64,000 nt of DNA from Corynebacterium freiburgense (GCF_030408815.1 NZ_CP047355.1:682001-746000); one strand, 5' to 3'; shown: positions 45,196-59,919, counted from the first letter of the stretch. Made by a program: numbers and translations. The notes: a model not told the origin generated them from the letters alone.

Positions 45196-45356
45196 AGTGG
45201 TAGTCCTTGATGGAGATGCATATTGATTCAATGATCAATCAGGGATTAAAAAGTTTAGGTTGATTTAGCTGTACAAGAAATGATAGATATCCTCATTTTA
45301 TATCGGAGAGGAGTCCTGTGTCTTGTAAAAGCTTCCGAAACCGAAGCTAATAATAT

Positions 45357-45391
45357 AAAAGCCCGCTTACCAGAAAACGGATGGCGGGCTG
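45357..45391 (-). terminator. Terminator of the deoD-MFS operon
   Basis: Arms GCCCGC (45361-45366) and GCGGGC (45384-45389); on the minus strand the stem is followed by TTTTAT. It lies 21 nt beyond the MFS stop codon. Confidence 0.8.
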
Positions 45392-45411
45392 TTTGGTCAG
45401 AACGGAGTAGG

Positions 45412-46806
45412 TTATGTGGTGGCTATCGATCGCTCCTTTATTGCCATAGTTCGATCTGCAAGGACATAGATGACTGCCCCAGCTAAAGCTATGCATGTGA
45501 TAATCCAAAGTACTGTCGCATACTGAATCCCCACTTCGGATTCTGCTCCCGTGAGCGCCGCAAATGTAGACAATTTGAGGTCTATTAATTTTGCGGTGTA
45601 TGCAATACCAACAGGAATTGCGATATTAATTGTAAGGTTATAGAAACCAATCGCAACACCAGACTTTTCTGCTGGAATGTTTTGAATCGCTGTTGATACT
45701 AGTGGGGCATAAAGCAGTGCAAAGCTTGATGCAAAGACAATCACGGAAATGATAAGCGGTATGCGCCCAGATTCAAGGAAAAACGCTGCTATTGCAAGCG
45801 ATATAATTATGCCTGCGAGCGCGGAAAAAATAGTCACCCGAGATGACATATACCGTCCAATAAAACCTGACAATGCGCCGACAATTGCGGCACACGCATA
45901 TCCTGGTGCAACCATAAGTGAAGCTTGATCTAGTGTCATTCCCTGGAGGTCGCTCATTGCATAGGGGAACAAGAATAAAATGTACCCTAGTTGCACTGAA
46001 TAGATAATTAAGACCAGAATAATCGCCCAGACATATCGGCCATTCTTAAAAAACTCCGGTGCAACAAGCGCTTTTGGATTTGTATTAATATGCCACACAA
46101 ACAATGCAATGCCAGCAATAACTGGGACTAGATACCAGTAGTTAAAATCCTGCATATACAGCATCGTTGAAGTGGCGATTACTGTAATAAGGAATAAGCC
46201 AAATATATCCAAATTGCTTTGAGTGGCTTCTTCTGGGGGTATTTGCTTTATAATCGCCGGAACGGTGAGAAGCATAAGCAGTGGTATCAGGAACATTGCT
46301 GTCCAAGAAATATAGGTTGCAACGTAACCACTTGTTAACGTTCCGATAAGTAGGGCGAGTTGAAACGCGCTCGTCGAAAAGCCTAAATACGTTTTCTGAT
46401 CTTCACGCGAGAGATATTTTGTAACGTAAATAACGTACAAAGTCTCGGCTGCGGCTAGACCGCTTGTTTGAATAAGCCTTCCAGTGAGAACGGCATACCA
46501 AGAGGAGCTGAAAAAGAAACCCAGCAGCGAACCTACCGTAATAAAGGCAATGCCTACGAGCATTAGCTTTTTGATATTTATGGCATCGGCCATTGCGGCG
46601 TAGACAACTGCGCCAATACCAATAACAATGCCCGCAAGTGTAGCTTGGAGGCTTACCTCTGTGACAGAAAGGCCCAGATCATCAGCGATTGGTTGCGACA
46701 TGAACTTAAATCCATTGTCGATAACCAAACAGAACACAAAGCTGAAAAGCAGTATTGGTACGGCCGCTTTGGGATTCTTAGCTTGTTGAGCTGTGGCGCT
46801 AGACAT
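45412..46806 (-). CDS. MFS transporter, probably 14 TM, in operon with deoD
   Basis: A 464-residue major-facilitator protein with about 14 hydrophobic segments, the layout of the DHA2 group. The N-terminal half has FMSQPIADDLGLSVTEVSLQ and the loop ADAINIKKLM, and LTGRLIQTSGLAAAETLYVI in the fourth/fifth segments. It starts 3 nt after the deoD stop, so the two are co-transcribed. The pairing with a purine nucleoside phosphorylase suggests nucleoside or base transport, but DHA2-type proteins are mostly drug exporters, so the substrate is open. Confidence 0.8.
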   Translation of the reverse strand: MSSATAQQAKNPKAAVPILLFSFVFCLVIDNGFKFMSQPIADDLGLSVTEVSLQATLAGIVIGIGAVVYAAMADAINIKKLMLVGIAFITVGSLLGFFFSSSWYAVLTGRLIQTSGLAAAETLYVIYVTKYLSREDQKTYLGFSTSAFQLALLIGTLTSGYVATYISWTAMFLIPLLMLLTVPAIIKQIPPEEATQSNLDIFGLFLITVIATSTMLYMQDFNYWYLVPVIAGIALFVWHINTNPKALVAPEFFKNGRYVWAIILVLIIYSVQLGYILFLFPYAMSDLQGMTLDQASLMVAPGYACAAIVGALSGFIGRYMSSRVTIFSALAGIIISLAIAAFFLESGRIPLIISVIVFASSFALLYAPLVSTAIQNIPAEKSGVAIGFYNLTINIAIPVGIAYTAKLIDLKLSTFAALTGAESEVGIQYATVLWIITCIALAGAVIYVLADRTMAIKERSIATT

Positions 46807-46809
46807 GAT

Positions 46810-47526
46810 CTACACGCCTGCCAGTGGAAGCGCGAGTTCCATCATCGTGGTGAACGCTGTTTGGCGCTCTTCAGCGGTGGTTTTCTCGCCGGTAATAATA
46901 TTGTCGGACACGGTAAAGAGTCCGAGTGCATCGATGCCGGAGTAGGCAGCGATTGCGTATAGCGCAGCGGTTTCCATTTCGACGCCCAGTACGCCCATAC
47001 GTGCCCATCGGGCATTCGCGGTTTCATCGGCATTGTAGAAAATATCGCTGGAGAGTATATTGCCTACATGAGGCGTTACTCCTTGAAGCTTTGCCTGTTC
47101 GATCAAGGCAGAAATGAGTTTCCATGAACCAGTGGGGGCATAGGTTCCTGGAAGATTGTACTGCGAGAGGAAATTTGAATCGGTTGATGCGGATTGCGCA
47201 ACAACAATGTCATAAAGATCGAGATTCTCTTGAAGGGATCCGCAAGAACCGATTCGAATTATCTTTTTAACGCCGAATTCGTGGATCAATTCCCATGCGT
47301 AGATGGAGATGGAAGGCATTCCCATGCCGCTACCCATTACTGATACAGGTGTGCCTTGGAACGTTCCTGTAAATCCAAGAATATTTCGGACTTCATTGAA
47401 CTGGACCGGATTTTCCAGGTAATTCTCAGCGATAAACTTTGCGCGAAGTGGATCCCCGGGCATGAGAACGGTCTCAGCAATCTCGACTCCGTGCGGATTA
47501 ATGTGAGGGGTGCTCTTGTTAGACAT
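46810..47526 (-). CDS. deoD: Purine nucleoside phosphorylase, DeoD type
   Basis: A 238-residue hexameric-type phosphorylase that splits purine (deoxy)nucleosides to base and ribose-1-phosphate. Motifs: HINPHGVEIAETVLMPGDPL with substrate His4-type start and GDP phosphate loop, RIGSCGSL for phosphate, VEMETAALYAIA for the ribose, and TVSDNI with the catalytic Asp. The length matches E. coli DeoD. AAGGAGT precedes the ATG. A 17-bp palindrome 29 nt upstream may be its operator. Confidence 0.93.
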   Translation of the reverse strand: MSNKSTPHINPHGVEIAETVLMPGDPLRAKFIAENYLENPVQFNEVRNILGFTGTFQGTPVSVMGSGMGMPSISIYAWELIHEFGVKKIIRIGSCGSLQENLDLYDIVVAQSASTDSNFLSQYNLPGTYAPTGSWKLISALIEQAKLQGVTPHVGNILSSDIFYNADETANARWARMGVLGVEMETAALYAIAAYSGIDALGLFTVSDNIITGEKTTAEERQTAFTTMMELALPLAGV

Positions 47527-47554
47527 TTTGACTCCTTAAAAGAGCATGGGGAGT

Positions 47555-47571
47555 TGGTGTTTAAAACACCA
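47555..47571. promoter_or_regulatory. Palindromic operator candidate before deoD
   Basis: TGGTGTTTAAAACACCA is a perfect inverted repeat with 8-bp arms around one A. Its place, 29 nt before the deoD start, suits a repressor (LacI, GntR or DeoR type). No regulator gene is next to it. Confidence 0.5.
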
Positions 47572-47822
47572 GGGACACATTCCATGCTACGAAGCTTTGG
47601 AACAAACTTCTATGCTCGGTGGAACATTTGTGCCTGAGAAGTCTCTATGTTGTTACAAACGTAGAGTTTTGGCAGCTAGTTACGTCGTAAAGCACAAAAT
47701 CTTTTTAGGTGTTAAGCAGGTGATTTGTGGAAAATCATTGCCGTGTGTAAGGTTTTATGAGTCAGCGCGGCAGATGTTTGTTGGTAAAACAATCAGTCGG
47801 CTGATAATCCTAAAACATCTAC

Positions 47823-47852
47823 TTGACAATCTTCTAATGAGTTAAGTAATGT
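47823..47852 (+). promoter_or_regulatory. rRNA operon promoter
   Basis: TTGACA (47823-47828) and TAATGT (47847-47852) are 18 nt apart, followed by the GC-rich GCGGGTCCGC that is typical of stringently controlled promoters. It is about 290 nt before the 16S gene; a GT-rich leader lies between them. Confidence 0.65.
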
Positions 47853-47880
47853 TGCGGGTCCGCTCTTAAAGTGGAATGTG

Positions 47881-47905
47881 TTGTTTGAGAACTCGATAGT
47901 GTGCC
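47881..47905 (+). promoter_or_regulatory. nut-like antitermination motif in the rRNA leader
   Basis: TTGTTTGAGAACTCGATAGT resembles the conserved boxA/boxB-type leader motif of actinobacterial rRNA operons. A related form, TTGTTGAACTGTATAGTG, recurs in the 16S-23S spacer at about 49876-49893. Confidence 0.55.
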
Positions 47906-48140
47906 ATGTTTGTTTGTTGTGGTTGATTGGTTTGTTTTGGCTGTTTGTTGTGGTTGGTTGTGTGTTGCTGGCGGGGTTCATGCTTCGTGAGCTGGCGTGT
48001 GGCTGGTCATGGTGGATGGTTGGGACTTGGTTTTCGACTGTTTTTTTGTTTTTTGTTTTTTTGGGCAACTGATTGTTTTTGTTGGTTGTTTGTTTTTGTT
48101 GGGATGTTGGCTTTTCATGATTGTTTGAGCTGATTGTTCT

Positions 48141-53106
<4,966 letters not shown>

Positions 53107-53130
53107 AACCAACACCCACCCCACCAACCA

Positions 53131-53246
53131 GTCGGTGGCAACAGCGGCGGGGAAACGCCCGGACCCATCCCGAACCCGGAAGCTAAGCCCACCAGCGCCA
53201 ATGGTACTGCACACGGAAGTGTGTGGGAGAGTAGGACACCGCCGAC
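53131..53246 (+). rRNA. rrf: 5S ribosomal RNA
   Basis: About 116 nt, from GTCGGTGGCAACAGCGGCGG to GTAGGACACCGCCGAC. It has the typical CCCGGACCCATCCCGAACCC loop B/C region and the closing helix 1 between its two ends. Confidence 0.95.
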
Positions 53247-53257
53247 ACCACAACCCA

Positions 53258-53287
53258 CAAAGCCCAACCACCACGGTTGGGCTTTTT
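53258..53287 (+). terminator. Terminator of the rRNA operon
   Basis: Arms AAAGCCCAACC / GGTTGGGCTTT with a 5-nt loop, followed by TT. Confidence 0.93.
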
Positions 53288-53590
53288 ACGTACCGAGCTA
53301 ATATATGCTTAAAATTTCACATGGATTTTATCGATCCAGGGGCGGGGATTTTGGTGTGAATTCACCTATCGGGGGAATCTTTATTGTTTCTTTATATAAT
53401 GCTTTTTGCCTGCGGTTTTGCCAAGATTTTAGGTAACGATTGCGTTATATTGACGGTTTTGGGTGCACCCTTCGCCGTGCGGCATGGTTGTCTAATTTGC
53501 TAGCGGTTCTGCGTCCTATACGATTGGTTTTAATAGGATTCTTTGTCCAGTCATTTAGTTTTCTTAGGCTTTGGAAAGGGGCTGTACGTA
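53288..53590. other. Intergenic region before the surface protein gene
   Basis: AT-rich, with no gene. GGAAAGGGG lies about 12 nt before the start of the next gene. I see no repeat. Confidence 0.4.
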
Positions 53591-55066
53591 ATGTCCAACA
53601 CCTTTCGTAGGGCTGCTATTGCTGCAATTGCTGCGTTGTCGTTGACGGTCTCGTCGGTAGGTTTATCTTCTTCTATTGTGGCGGTTGCTGAACCTGCGGA
53701 TGCTTCTTGTTGTGTTTCCTGGTCGAGCAAGCTTGAGCTTGATAATGATGGCGATGGGAAGTTCCACAAGGATATTGATGCTTTTTTGGCCGGGACTGCG
53801 GTAGAACTACTGCCCGTTGTTGATGGTGCTGCCCCGAGCCCTACGGGTGTTATTGTGGCACATTCGAATGAGTCTGGTGTTTTTGAGTTTTCTGATGTGC
53901 CGTTTGGTAAGTATGTAGCTCGCGTGGTTATTCCTGAGGGCTATGTCTTATCTCCTGCGCATTCTGATTGGGGTAAAACGAATCCTGCGCCTGAAGGAAC
54001 CAGTGGTTTTGCTCCTGAGAATCCAGAGTTTAAATACGCATATTCTCAGGTCGTCGAGTTTGCTGCTGGTAGTACCGTGGATATTCCAGCGCCAATGTTT
54101 GTGCCTACAGTTGGTAAGGTGTTTGGCGCTATTTGGTTTGAGACCGACGGTGATGGCGTTCGCGAGGATACAGACGCTACGGGCTCGGTCCCTGAAGTTG
54201 AAGTTCAGTTGCTTCGCAAGGAGTCTCCTGACGGCCAAATGAAGCCGATTGAAGAGCCTTGGGCTGTTAAAAAGACTTCGGCTAAAAACGGAAAATTTAC
54301 TTTTAAGCATTTGCCTGTTGGGGAGTATCAATTGCTGTACCGGGCTCCCGATGGCTTTAATTTTTCGGCAGACGGTGCCGATAATCACGCAACCCGGCGT
54401 GCCGACGGTGGGCGGTTAAGTGAACCGTTTCAGGTATCAGCTTCGTCGAAGTCGGTTAATATGGGCGCGGCATTAACGTATAGCTTTGCGGGGGACGTGT
54501 TTTTTGATGCCAATGGCGATTCGCGACGTCAGGTAACGGAGCGGCCCGCAGCGAAGGTTCGGGTCGAGTTACTCAGTGGGGATAAGGTTATTTCCACGGT
54601 TGAGACCGATACCAATGGTAGGTATTTCTTTACAGACGCCCCGGATGGCTTGTATCAAGTCCGTGTACGCGCGCCAAAACCTTGGCAGGCAGCTGCAACG
54701 TCTCATAAGCGTGCCGACGCCGTGACTCTCGATGTTGAAGTATTTGGCAATGAGGTCACGGGGTTACAAGAAGTTTGGCTAATCCCGCCAGACAGCAAAT
54801 CGACTAGTGCGGCTTCGGATGCGTTTTCGGTGATTGATCCGCCAACGGAGGAGTTACATCGGGAACTTGATTTTGGATATCACCCGAATAATCCTCCAGA
54901 AAAGCCTGCGGAGATCGCTACTATTACGGCGCTTTGGAATATTTTTGGTGGTGGCTCAAACCCTTCTGATGTGGTGTTTGCTCCAAAGATTGGTTTGCGT
55001 TCCACCCTGGAGTCATGGTTTAGGGTAATGCTTTGCAAGCTGGGTATTACCAGTAACTGTCATTAG
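53591..55066 (+). CDS. Secreted SdrD B-like repeat protein without LPXTG
   Basis: A 491-residue exported protein. Signal peptide to about residue 36 (VAVAEPADA), then Cys-Cys in ADASCCVSW. Three SdrD/Cna B-like domains follow: about 40-165 (SKLELDNDGDGKFHKDIDAF), 170-300 (FGAIWFETDGDGVREDTDAT) and 305-420 (FAGDVFFDANGDSRRQVTER), each with an Asp-rich calcium-type start and a GxYxF-like end. The C-terminus ends MLCKLGITSNCH with two Cys; there is no LPXTG or membrane anchor, so it is not sortase-linked. ATG 53591 begins the signal peptide. It overlaps the convergent DUF3239 gene by 4 nt. Confidence 0.8.
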   Translation: MSNTFRRAAIAAIAALSLTVSSVGLSSSIVAVAEPADASCCVSWSSKLELDNDGDGKFHKDIDAFLAGTAVELLPVVDGAAPSPTGVIVAHSNESGVFEFSDVPFGKYVARVVIPEGYVLSPAHSDWGKTNPAPEGTSGFAPENPEFKYAYSQVVEFAAGSTVDIPAPMFVPTVGKVFGAIWFETDGDGVREDTDATGSVPEVEVQLLRKESPDGQMKPIEEPWAVKKTSAKNGKFTFKHLPVGEYQLLYRAPDGFNFSADGADNHATRRADGGRLSEPFQVSASSKSVNMGAALTYSFAGDVFFDANGDSRRQVTERPAAKVRVELLSGDKVISTVETDTNGRYFFTDAPDGLYQVRVRAPKPWQAAATSHKRADAVTLDVEVFGNEVTGLQEVWLIPPDSKSTSAASDAFSVIDPPTEELHRELDFGYHPNNPPEKPAEIATITALWNIFGGGSNPSDVVFAPKIGLRSTLESWFRVMLCKLGITSNCH

Positions 55067-55707
55067 AGCCGCAGTAAATTGAGGGGGGTGGCCAGCACGT
55101 CGTCGATACGCGCGGCGTGCTTAGCGAGCGTTTGCCATTGTTGCTGGGGGATAGCCTTGCTGGCCTGTTTAATCGTTTCCGGTAGCGGCGTTCCCCAGGC
55201 GATTGGCATAGGGGAGATTTCATCCCAAAAGCCAGTGTTTTTCATATTACGACGGCCCGCAACGGCCACCGCTGGCACGCGTTCGCCAACGGTTCGTGAA
55301 TGCCCGACCAGATTTGTGATCGTGCGAGCGGCAAGTGCGGGGGCCGGGCTGCCTTTGGTGTTGTCGACGCGGGCGTCGACAAGCGCGAGCAGTACCATAT
55401 CGCGGGGGTTTATTTTGGCGATTATTGCTGGCACAAGCTCATAGGTGTCATACATATGTTGGGGCGTGCCTATTTTTTTCGGAATAATAGCGATCATGCT
55501 AAAGCTCACCAGGGCGGTAACCGCGAGTCCAATTGAAAGCAGCCAGGCCCATGTTGCCTGATTGGTAAACCATAGAAACGCTGCGGCCACAAGGAGCTGC
55601 ACGATACCAAACACCAGTGCGGAAATCTGGAGGCGTTTTTGGTCTTTGAGAAACTCATTATGGGTTTTGGCGTGTGTGGTGTCAACGGTAAAACTAAAAG
55701 CTGACAT
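55063..55707 (-). CDS. DUF3239 membrane protein
   Basis: A 214-residue protein of the corynebacterial DUF3239 family. Two hydrophobic segments (about 27-47 and 53-73) are followed by a cytosolic or external domain with PKKIGTPQHMYDTYELVPAI and KINPRDMVLLALVDARVDNT. The family has no known function. The start ATG overlaps the XPB stop by one base (TAATG), so the two are translationally coupled. Confidence 0.8.
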   Translation of the reverse strand: MSAFSFTVDTTHAKTHNEFLKDQKRLQISALVFGIVQLLVAAAFLWFTNQATWAWLLSIGLAVTALVSFSMIAIIPKKIGTPQHMYDTYELVPAIIAKINPRDMVLLALVDARVDNTKGSPAPALAARTITNLVGHSRTVGERVPAVAVAGRRNMKNTGFWDEISPMPIAWGTPLPETIKQASKAIPQQQWQTLAKHAARIDDVLATPLNLLRL

Positions 55708-57374
55708 TAGTTTTCTTTCATGGGTCGGAGGATATCTATTGCGTCGAGGATTCGGTATGCGTAACCCTGTTCGGCAAGAAAGCGTTGTCGGTGTGCGGCA
55801 TACAATGTGTCTTTAGTATCCCGACTCACCACGGAATAGAAATGTGCTTGACCACCATCAGCCTTGGGACGCAGCAATCGGCCAAGGCGTTGCGCTTCTT
55901 CTTGCCGCGATCCAAAGGTTCCGGAAACTTGGATGGCCACTGCGGCTTCCGGGAGGTCAATAGAAAAGTTTGCCACTTTACTTACTACCAAGACATTTAT
56001 CTCGCCGCGTCGAAATGCACTAAAGAGTTTTTCCCGGAGTCTGGTTGGGGTTTTCCCTTCAATGACCGGAACTCCAAGCTCAGTGCCTATTTGTTCTAAT
56101 TGGTCCAAATACGCGCCAATAATAAGGGTGGGTTGTCCAGCGTGCATTTCCAAAAGCTTCCGCACCACAGGCATTTTCGTGGCCGCGCAGGCGGCAAGCC
56201 GGTAGTGTTCGCGGGAATCGGCAAGTGAATAGGCTCGACGTTCCGCATCGGTCATAGTGGTGCGGATTTCCACGCAATCCGCAGTAGCAATAAACCCTTG
56301 GTTTTCCAGGTCCTTCCAGGGAGCGTCATAACGCTTCGGCCCGATTAAGGAAAACACATCGCCCTCACAGCCATCTTCACGGATTAATGTGGCGGTAAGT
56401 CCAAGGCGGCGTCGGGACTGCAAATCAGAGGTCATACGGAAAACCGGCGCGGGCAGGAGGTGGACTTCATCATAGATAATCAGGCCCCAATCGTGATTAT
56501 CAAAGAGTTCAAGCGCCCGATATTCGCCCTTGGTTTTCCGCACCATTACCTGATAGGTGGCAATAGTTACTGGACGGATTTCCTTCTTTTCACCAGAGTA
56601 TTCGCCGATTTCATCTTCGGTTAGTGAAGTGCGGCGAAGTAATTCCGAGCGCCATTGCCGCCCAGCAACCGTATTGGTTACCAAAATCAGAGTGGTGGTT
56701 TGGGCTTTTGCCATCGCTGCCGCCCCAACCATAGTTTTTCCGGCACCACATGGAAGCACCACAACTCCAGAGCCGCCCTGCCAAAAGGAGTCTGCCGCGC
56801 GTCGCTGATAATCCCGAAGCTCCCAGGTTTCTTGGTCTTGCGAAAGCGCAATTGGATGGGCCTCACCATCAACATATCCGGCTAAGTCCTCGGCTGGCCA
56901 GCCGATTTTAAATAACTCTTGCTTAAGCCGTCCACGTTCTGATGGGTGCACTACTACGGTTTCCGAATCAATTACCTGCCCCAACATAGGTTTGATTTTC
57001 TTATGCAAGGTAATTTCAGTCAGAATGGCGGTTTCACTGGATTCCAAGATCAACCCGTGGGCGGGGTGTTTGTGTAAACGTACGCGTCCATAGCGTGCCA
57101 TAGTTTCGGCGACGTCGATAAGCAATGGTTGTGGAACCGGAAAGCGCGAATAACGCTCTAATACATCGACTACTTGTTCTGCGTCGTGGCCAGCTGCGCG
57201 GGCGTTCCACAATGCTAGGGGAGTAATCCGATAGGTATGCACATGTTCGGGTGCGCGTTCGAGCTCGGCGAAGGGAGCTAGGGCGGCGCGGGCTTCGTCG
57301 CCAAGCGGATGATCCACCTCTAGCAAGACAGTTTTATCGGATTGGACAATAAGTGGTCCATCTCCAAAGGACAC
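55707..57374 (-). CDS. XPB-type DNA repair helicase
   Basis: A 555-residue SF2 helicase related to eukaryotic XPB/Ssl2 and mycobacterial XPB. An N-terminal damage-recognition-like domain is followed by Walker A VVLPCGAGKTMVGAAAM (about residue 220), the DEVH box in LIIYDEVHLLPAPVFRM (about 315), GLTATLIREDGCE (motif III) and the RED triad with it, and the C-terminal motif QEEAQRLGRLLRPKADG. I use GTG 57374, with GGAGG 8 nt upstream, over an upstream TTG/ATG frame start. It follows its partner gene by 34 nt. Confidence 0.9.
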   Translation of the reverse strand: MSFGDGPLIVQSDKTVLLEVDHPLGDEARAALAPFAELERAPEHVHTYRITPLALWNARAAGHDAEQVVDVLERYSRFPVPQPLLIDVAETMARYGRVRLHKHPAHGLILESSETAILTEITLHKKIKPMLGQVIDSETVVVHPSERGRLKQELFKIGWPAEDLAGYVDGEAHPIALSQDQETWELRDYQRRAADSFWQGGSGVVVLPCGAGKTMVGAAAMAKAQTTTLILVTNTVAGRQWRSELLRRTSLTEDEIGEYSGEKKEIRPVTIATYQVMVRKTKGEYRALELFDNHDWGLIIYDEVHLLPAPVFRMTSDLQSRRRLGLTATLIREDGCEGDVFSLIGPKRYDAPWKDLENQGFIATADCVEIRTTMTDAERRAYSLADSREHYRLAACAATKMPVVRKLLEMHAGQPTLIIGAYLDQLEQIGTELGVPVIEGKTPTRLREKLFSAFRRGEINVLVVSKVANFSIDLPEAAVAIQVSGTFGSRQEEAQRLGRLLRPKADGGQAHFYSVVSRDTKDTLYAAHRQRFLAEQGYAYRILDAIDILRPMKEN

Positions 57375-57408
57375 CTTAGGCCTCCTACCATTTGCACAAT
57401 TCAACTCC

Positions 57409-59646
57409 CTAATTATCCACAATTACACTCGTAATGCGATGCAACTGGTAGCGATGTATTGCCCCCGTCAAAGGCTCCAATGCATCAAGCTGACCGCCGG
57501 TCACTGACATAGGTTGCACCACCCGTACAGATGCCACACCATGCTTATCGACGAACCCCAGGGTCACCCTCCGCTTCGAACGTACAGCTGCCTGCAGCGT
57601 AGATAGAATATTGGGCGAAGAATTCTCAGTGGTCGCCTTATTTGTATTTTGCCGAAGCTCAGCGATTACCTCAGCTGCATCAATCTTTGGTAGCTCCGGC
57701 GCTAATTGTACCGTAGTACCAGATATCAATCGAGTTGGGCTAGGGCGCATATCAATAGTGAAACCATGTGCATCCTCAGCTACTGGCCGGAAGCCACCAC
57801 GTTGCAAACTCTCCAAAATAGAGCCCAGAGACAAATGCGAAATAGCTACAGTTGGTGCTATAAGCCGTAGCTCTGGAGTTACAGACACCGCATGCTCTAG
57901 CAAATCAGTATCCTGACACCGCACATAGCTCAGTGCTTTCCCACCTCGAAGATCACCATGCTGGCGTCCTAAATCTGCCAAAAGATATGAAATTGCCTGC
58001 GGCACTTCACCTTTAATGTAATCCCGCAAAAACGACGCAATGTCCTCTGCGCCGAGACCAGCATCTAATGCTCGTTGCAAAGATCCTTCTGAAATCCGAT
58101 ACACACTCGCCAACCCGGGGGATTCAAGATCCGCCAAAAGTTCAAGTTTGCGCTGGATCACTGGCTCTAAAGGACCTGGCACCAAAATTGTCATATCCCC
58201 TTGAGCGATAAAATAATCCACAGTCGCAGGGGTTGCTAAAGCCGTTGCTTTCTCCAGTTGTGCGGGGTCCTCGATAAGTGCTTTAGCCATATGCGTTGGG
58301 GAAAAATCCGCATCAAGCACACCCAACCACACTGCCTCATCTAAAACCTCTTTTGGATACTGCATATTGCTAGCATCTAAAGGCGCATAAAAACCAGCCA
58401 TACTTAATGCCTGATCAAGCGACATTTTCCCCGCTCGAACAAATTGCGAGAGTAATAATTGCTTCGTTTTCCGTAGCGCAGGCAGGAATGTATTTACATG
58501 CAACAAATTCACCGGACGAACCACGCACCACGCACCGAAGTACGATCCAGACCAAGCTTGGATCAGCATGGCCCAACGAACATGAAGATCTGTTGCAAGC
58601 CAGGCATCGGCATCGACCGTAGGTGCTAATACGGGTTTGAGCTCTGTGCCCTCAGTAGCGAGCTCAGGAATTCCGGTGTCTAATAGACCCGCAGTAACTC
58701 CCAAACACACCAATCGACACACTTCAAATTGGCTAATATCTAGCTCTTTTGACAAGCGCTGAACACTACGAACCCCGATCGAACCATCCCGTAAACACGC
58801 CACTGGCGAATCCCCCAAAACGGAAATCAATTCCCCCATATGTCGGACTACTTCGAGGCCCGCTGCAGTCGCCCCACGATCTGCTTGATCAAACTGTTGA
58901 TCATCCGAACTTATATCCGGGAATGGCGGCACAAACGGAATATCCAAAGGACCTAAATCCCATAACACCCGCCGAGTCACTGGCGCTAAACGAACAGTTC
59001 GCGAATCCACCCGGAGCAATAACCCCGCCGCCAATAATATCGGAATAGGACGCTGAGGATCAGCATCTTCATCTGCATCCTTTGTGATCCCAGAACCACC
59101 CGAATCCAGTAACGTTTCTAAAATCTTGCGGCACCGAGAATCCGCATGCTCAATAAACTCCTGCGCCTCTGAATACGAAGGAGAAGGCACTCCAGGCTCC
59201 GGTAATAGTTGCCAATCTATAGGTAACGTTGCCATCACCTCCGACACCACCCGAAAACGCTTTTTAGAGCCAAAGATCAGAGCCAGTGCCCGTAGCTTTC
59301 GAATCGCCTCATTAAGATCCTTATCCTGCGGAGGTTCAAAACGTGAACCATTTACACATTCTAAAACCCACGACACCACAGCGGGGGCATCCACCGGGGT
59401 CAACTCTCCACCCAAATCTGCTGCCGCTTCCAAAACCAAAAGATCCACCGCATTCAATTGCGAAAGTGCCAGTGCAAGAGACTGCCACAATTGTAAACGA
59501 GCAGCTAAAACCCCAAAACTGGGAGGTGGTGGATGTAAAACATCTGGGCGAAGCTCAAACAGTTCCTCTAAGGCGGCATTATCCAGTGACATCAGCCAAT
59601 CCCGAAACGAACCAAACTCTTCTGGCAAATCAACACTCTTAGACAT
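57409..59646 (-). CDS. Helicase-associated (XPB partner) protein
   Basis: A 745-residue protein of the actinobacterial helicase-associated-domain family that lies beside XPB genes. No Walker motifs are present. Residues 1-200 are helical, with ALSQLNAVDLLVLEAAADLG; the C-terminal third has a domain resembling the XPB/Ssl2 N-terminal region (FIAQGDMTILVPGPLEPVIQ, about 485) and a final strand-rich part with VTLGFVDKHGVASVRVVQPM. It may load or regulate the helicase (inference). ATG 59646 begins MSKSVDLPEE; the upstream frame to 59712 lacks a ribosome binding site. Confidence 0.8.
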   Translation of the reverse strand: MSKSVDLPEEFGSFRDWLMSLDNAALEELFELRPDVLHPPPPSFGVLAARLQLWQSLALALSQLNAVDLLVLEAAADLGGELTPVDAPAVVSWVLECVNGSRFEPPQDKDLNEAIRKLRALALIFGSKKRFRVVSEVMATLPIDWQLLPEPGVPSPSYSEAQEFIEHADSRCRKILETLLDSGGSGITKDADEDADPQRPIPILLAAGLLLRVDSRTVRLAPVTRRVLWDLGPLDIPFVPPFPDISSDDQQFDQADRGATAAGLEVVRHMGELISVLGDSPVACLRDGSIGVRSVQRLSKELDISQFEVCRLVCLGVTAGLLDTGIPELATEGTELKPVLAPTVDADAWLATDLHVRWAMLIQAWSGSYFGAWCVVRPVNLLHVNTFLPALRKTKQLLLSQFVRAGKMSLDQALSMAGFYAPLDASNMQYPKEVLDEAVWLGVLDADFSPTHMAKALIEDPAQLEKATALATPATVDYFIAQGDMTILVPGPLEPVIQRKLELLADLESPGLASVYRISEGSLQRALDAGLGAEDIASFLRDYIKGEVPQAISYLLADLGRQHGDLRGGKALSYVRCQDTDLLEHAVSVTPELRLIAPTVAISHLSLGSILESLQRGGFRPVAEDAHGFTIDMRPSPTRLISGTTVQLAPELPKIDAAEVIAELRQNTNKATTENSSPNILSTLQAAVRSKRRVTLGFVDKHGVASVRVVQPMSVTGGQLDALEPLTGAIHRYQLHRITSVIVDN

Positions 59647-59710
59647 AATGGACACGAGTCTAACCATAGAAGAGATGACTTTTCTGCCCCCGATTTGAAA
59701 GAATAAGCAC

Positions 59711-59905
59711 ATGGCTAATATGCAAAAGAAAGGCTACGTCGATCCGGGCTGGCCCGACCATGCCCCAGGAGACGGACACGTAGTAACCGAACTTATCTCC
59801 AAAGTCGCTGGAGCCTCAAGCCCATACGGCGATGAAACTCCATTCCCACTCCCAGCCGAAAAACTCGGCTACGTACACCCCTATACCAACACCAATAAGC
59901 CCTAA
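59711..59905 (+). CDS. Conserved small actinobacterial protein
   Basis: A 64-residue soluble protein. KKGYVDPGWPDHAPGDGHVV and the ending LGYVHPY match a short protein found divergent from the XPB-partner gene in mycobacteria and corynebacteria. Its function is unknown. The intergenic distance to the XPB-partner start is 64 nt. Confidence 0.75.
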   Translation: MANMQKKGYVDPGWPDHAPGDGHVVTELISKVAGASSPYGDETPFPLPAEKLGYVHPYTNTNKP

Positions 59906-59919
59906 CACACAATAGCGCT

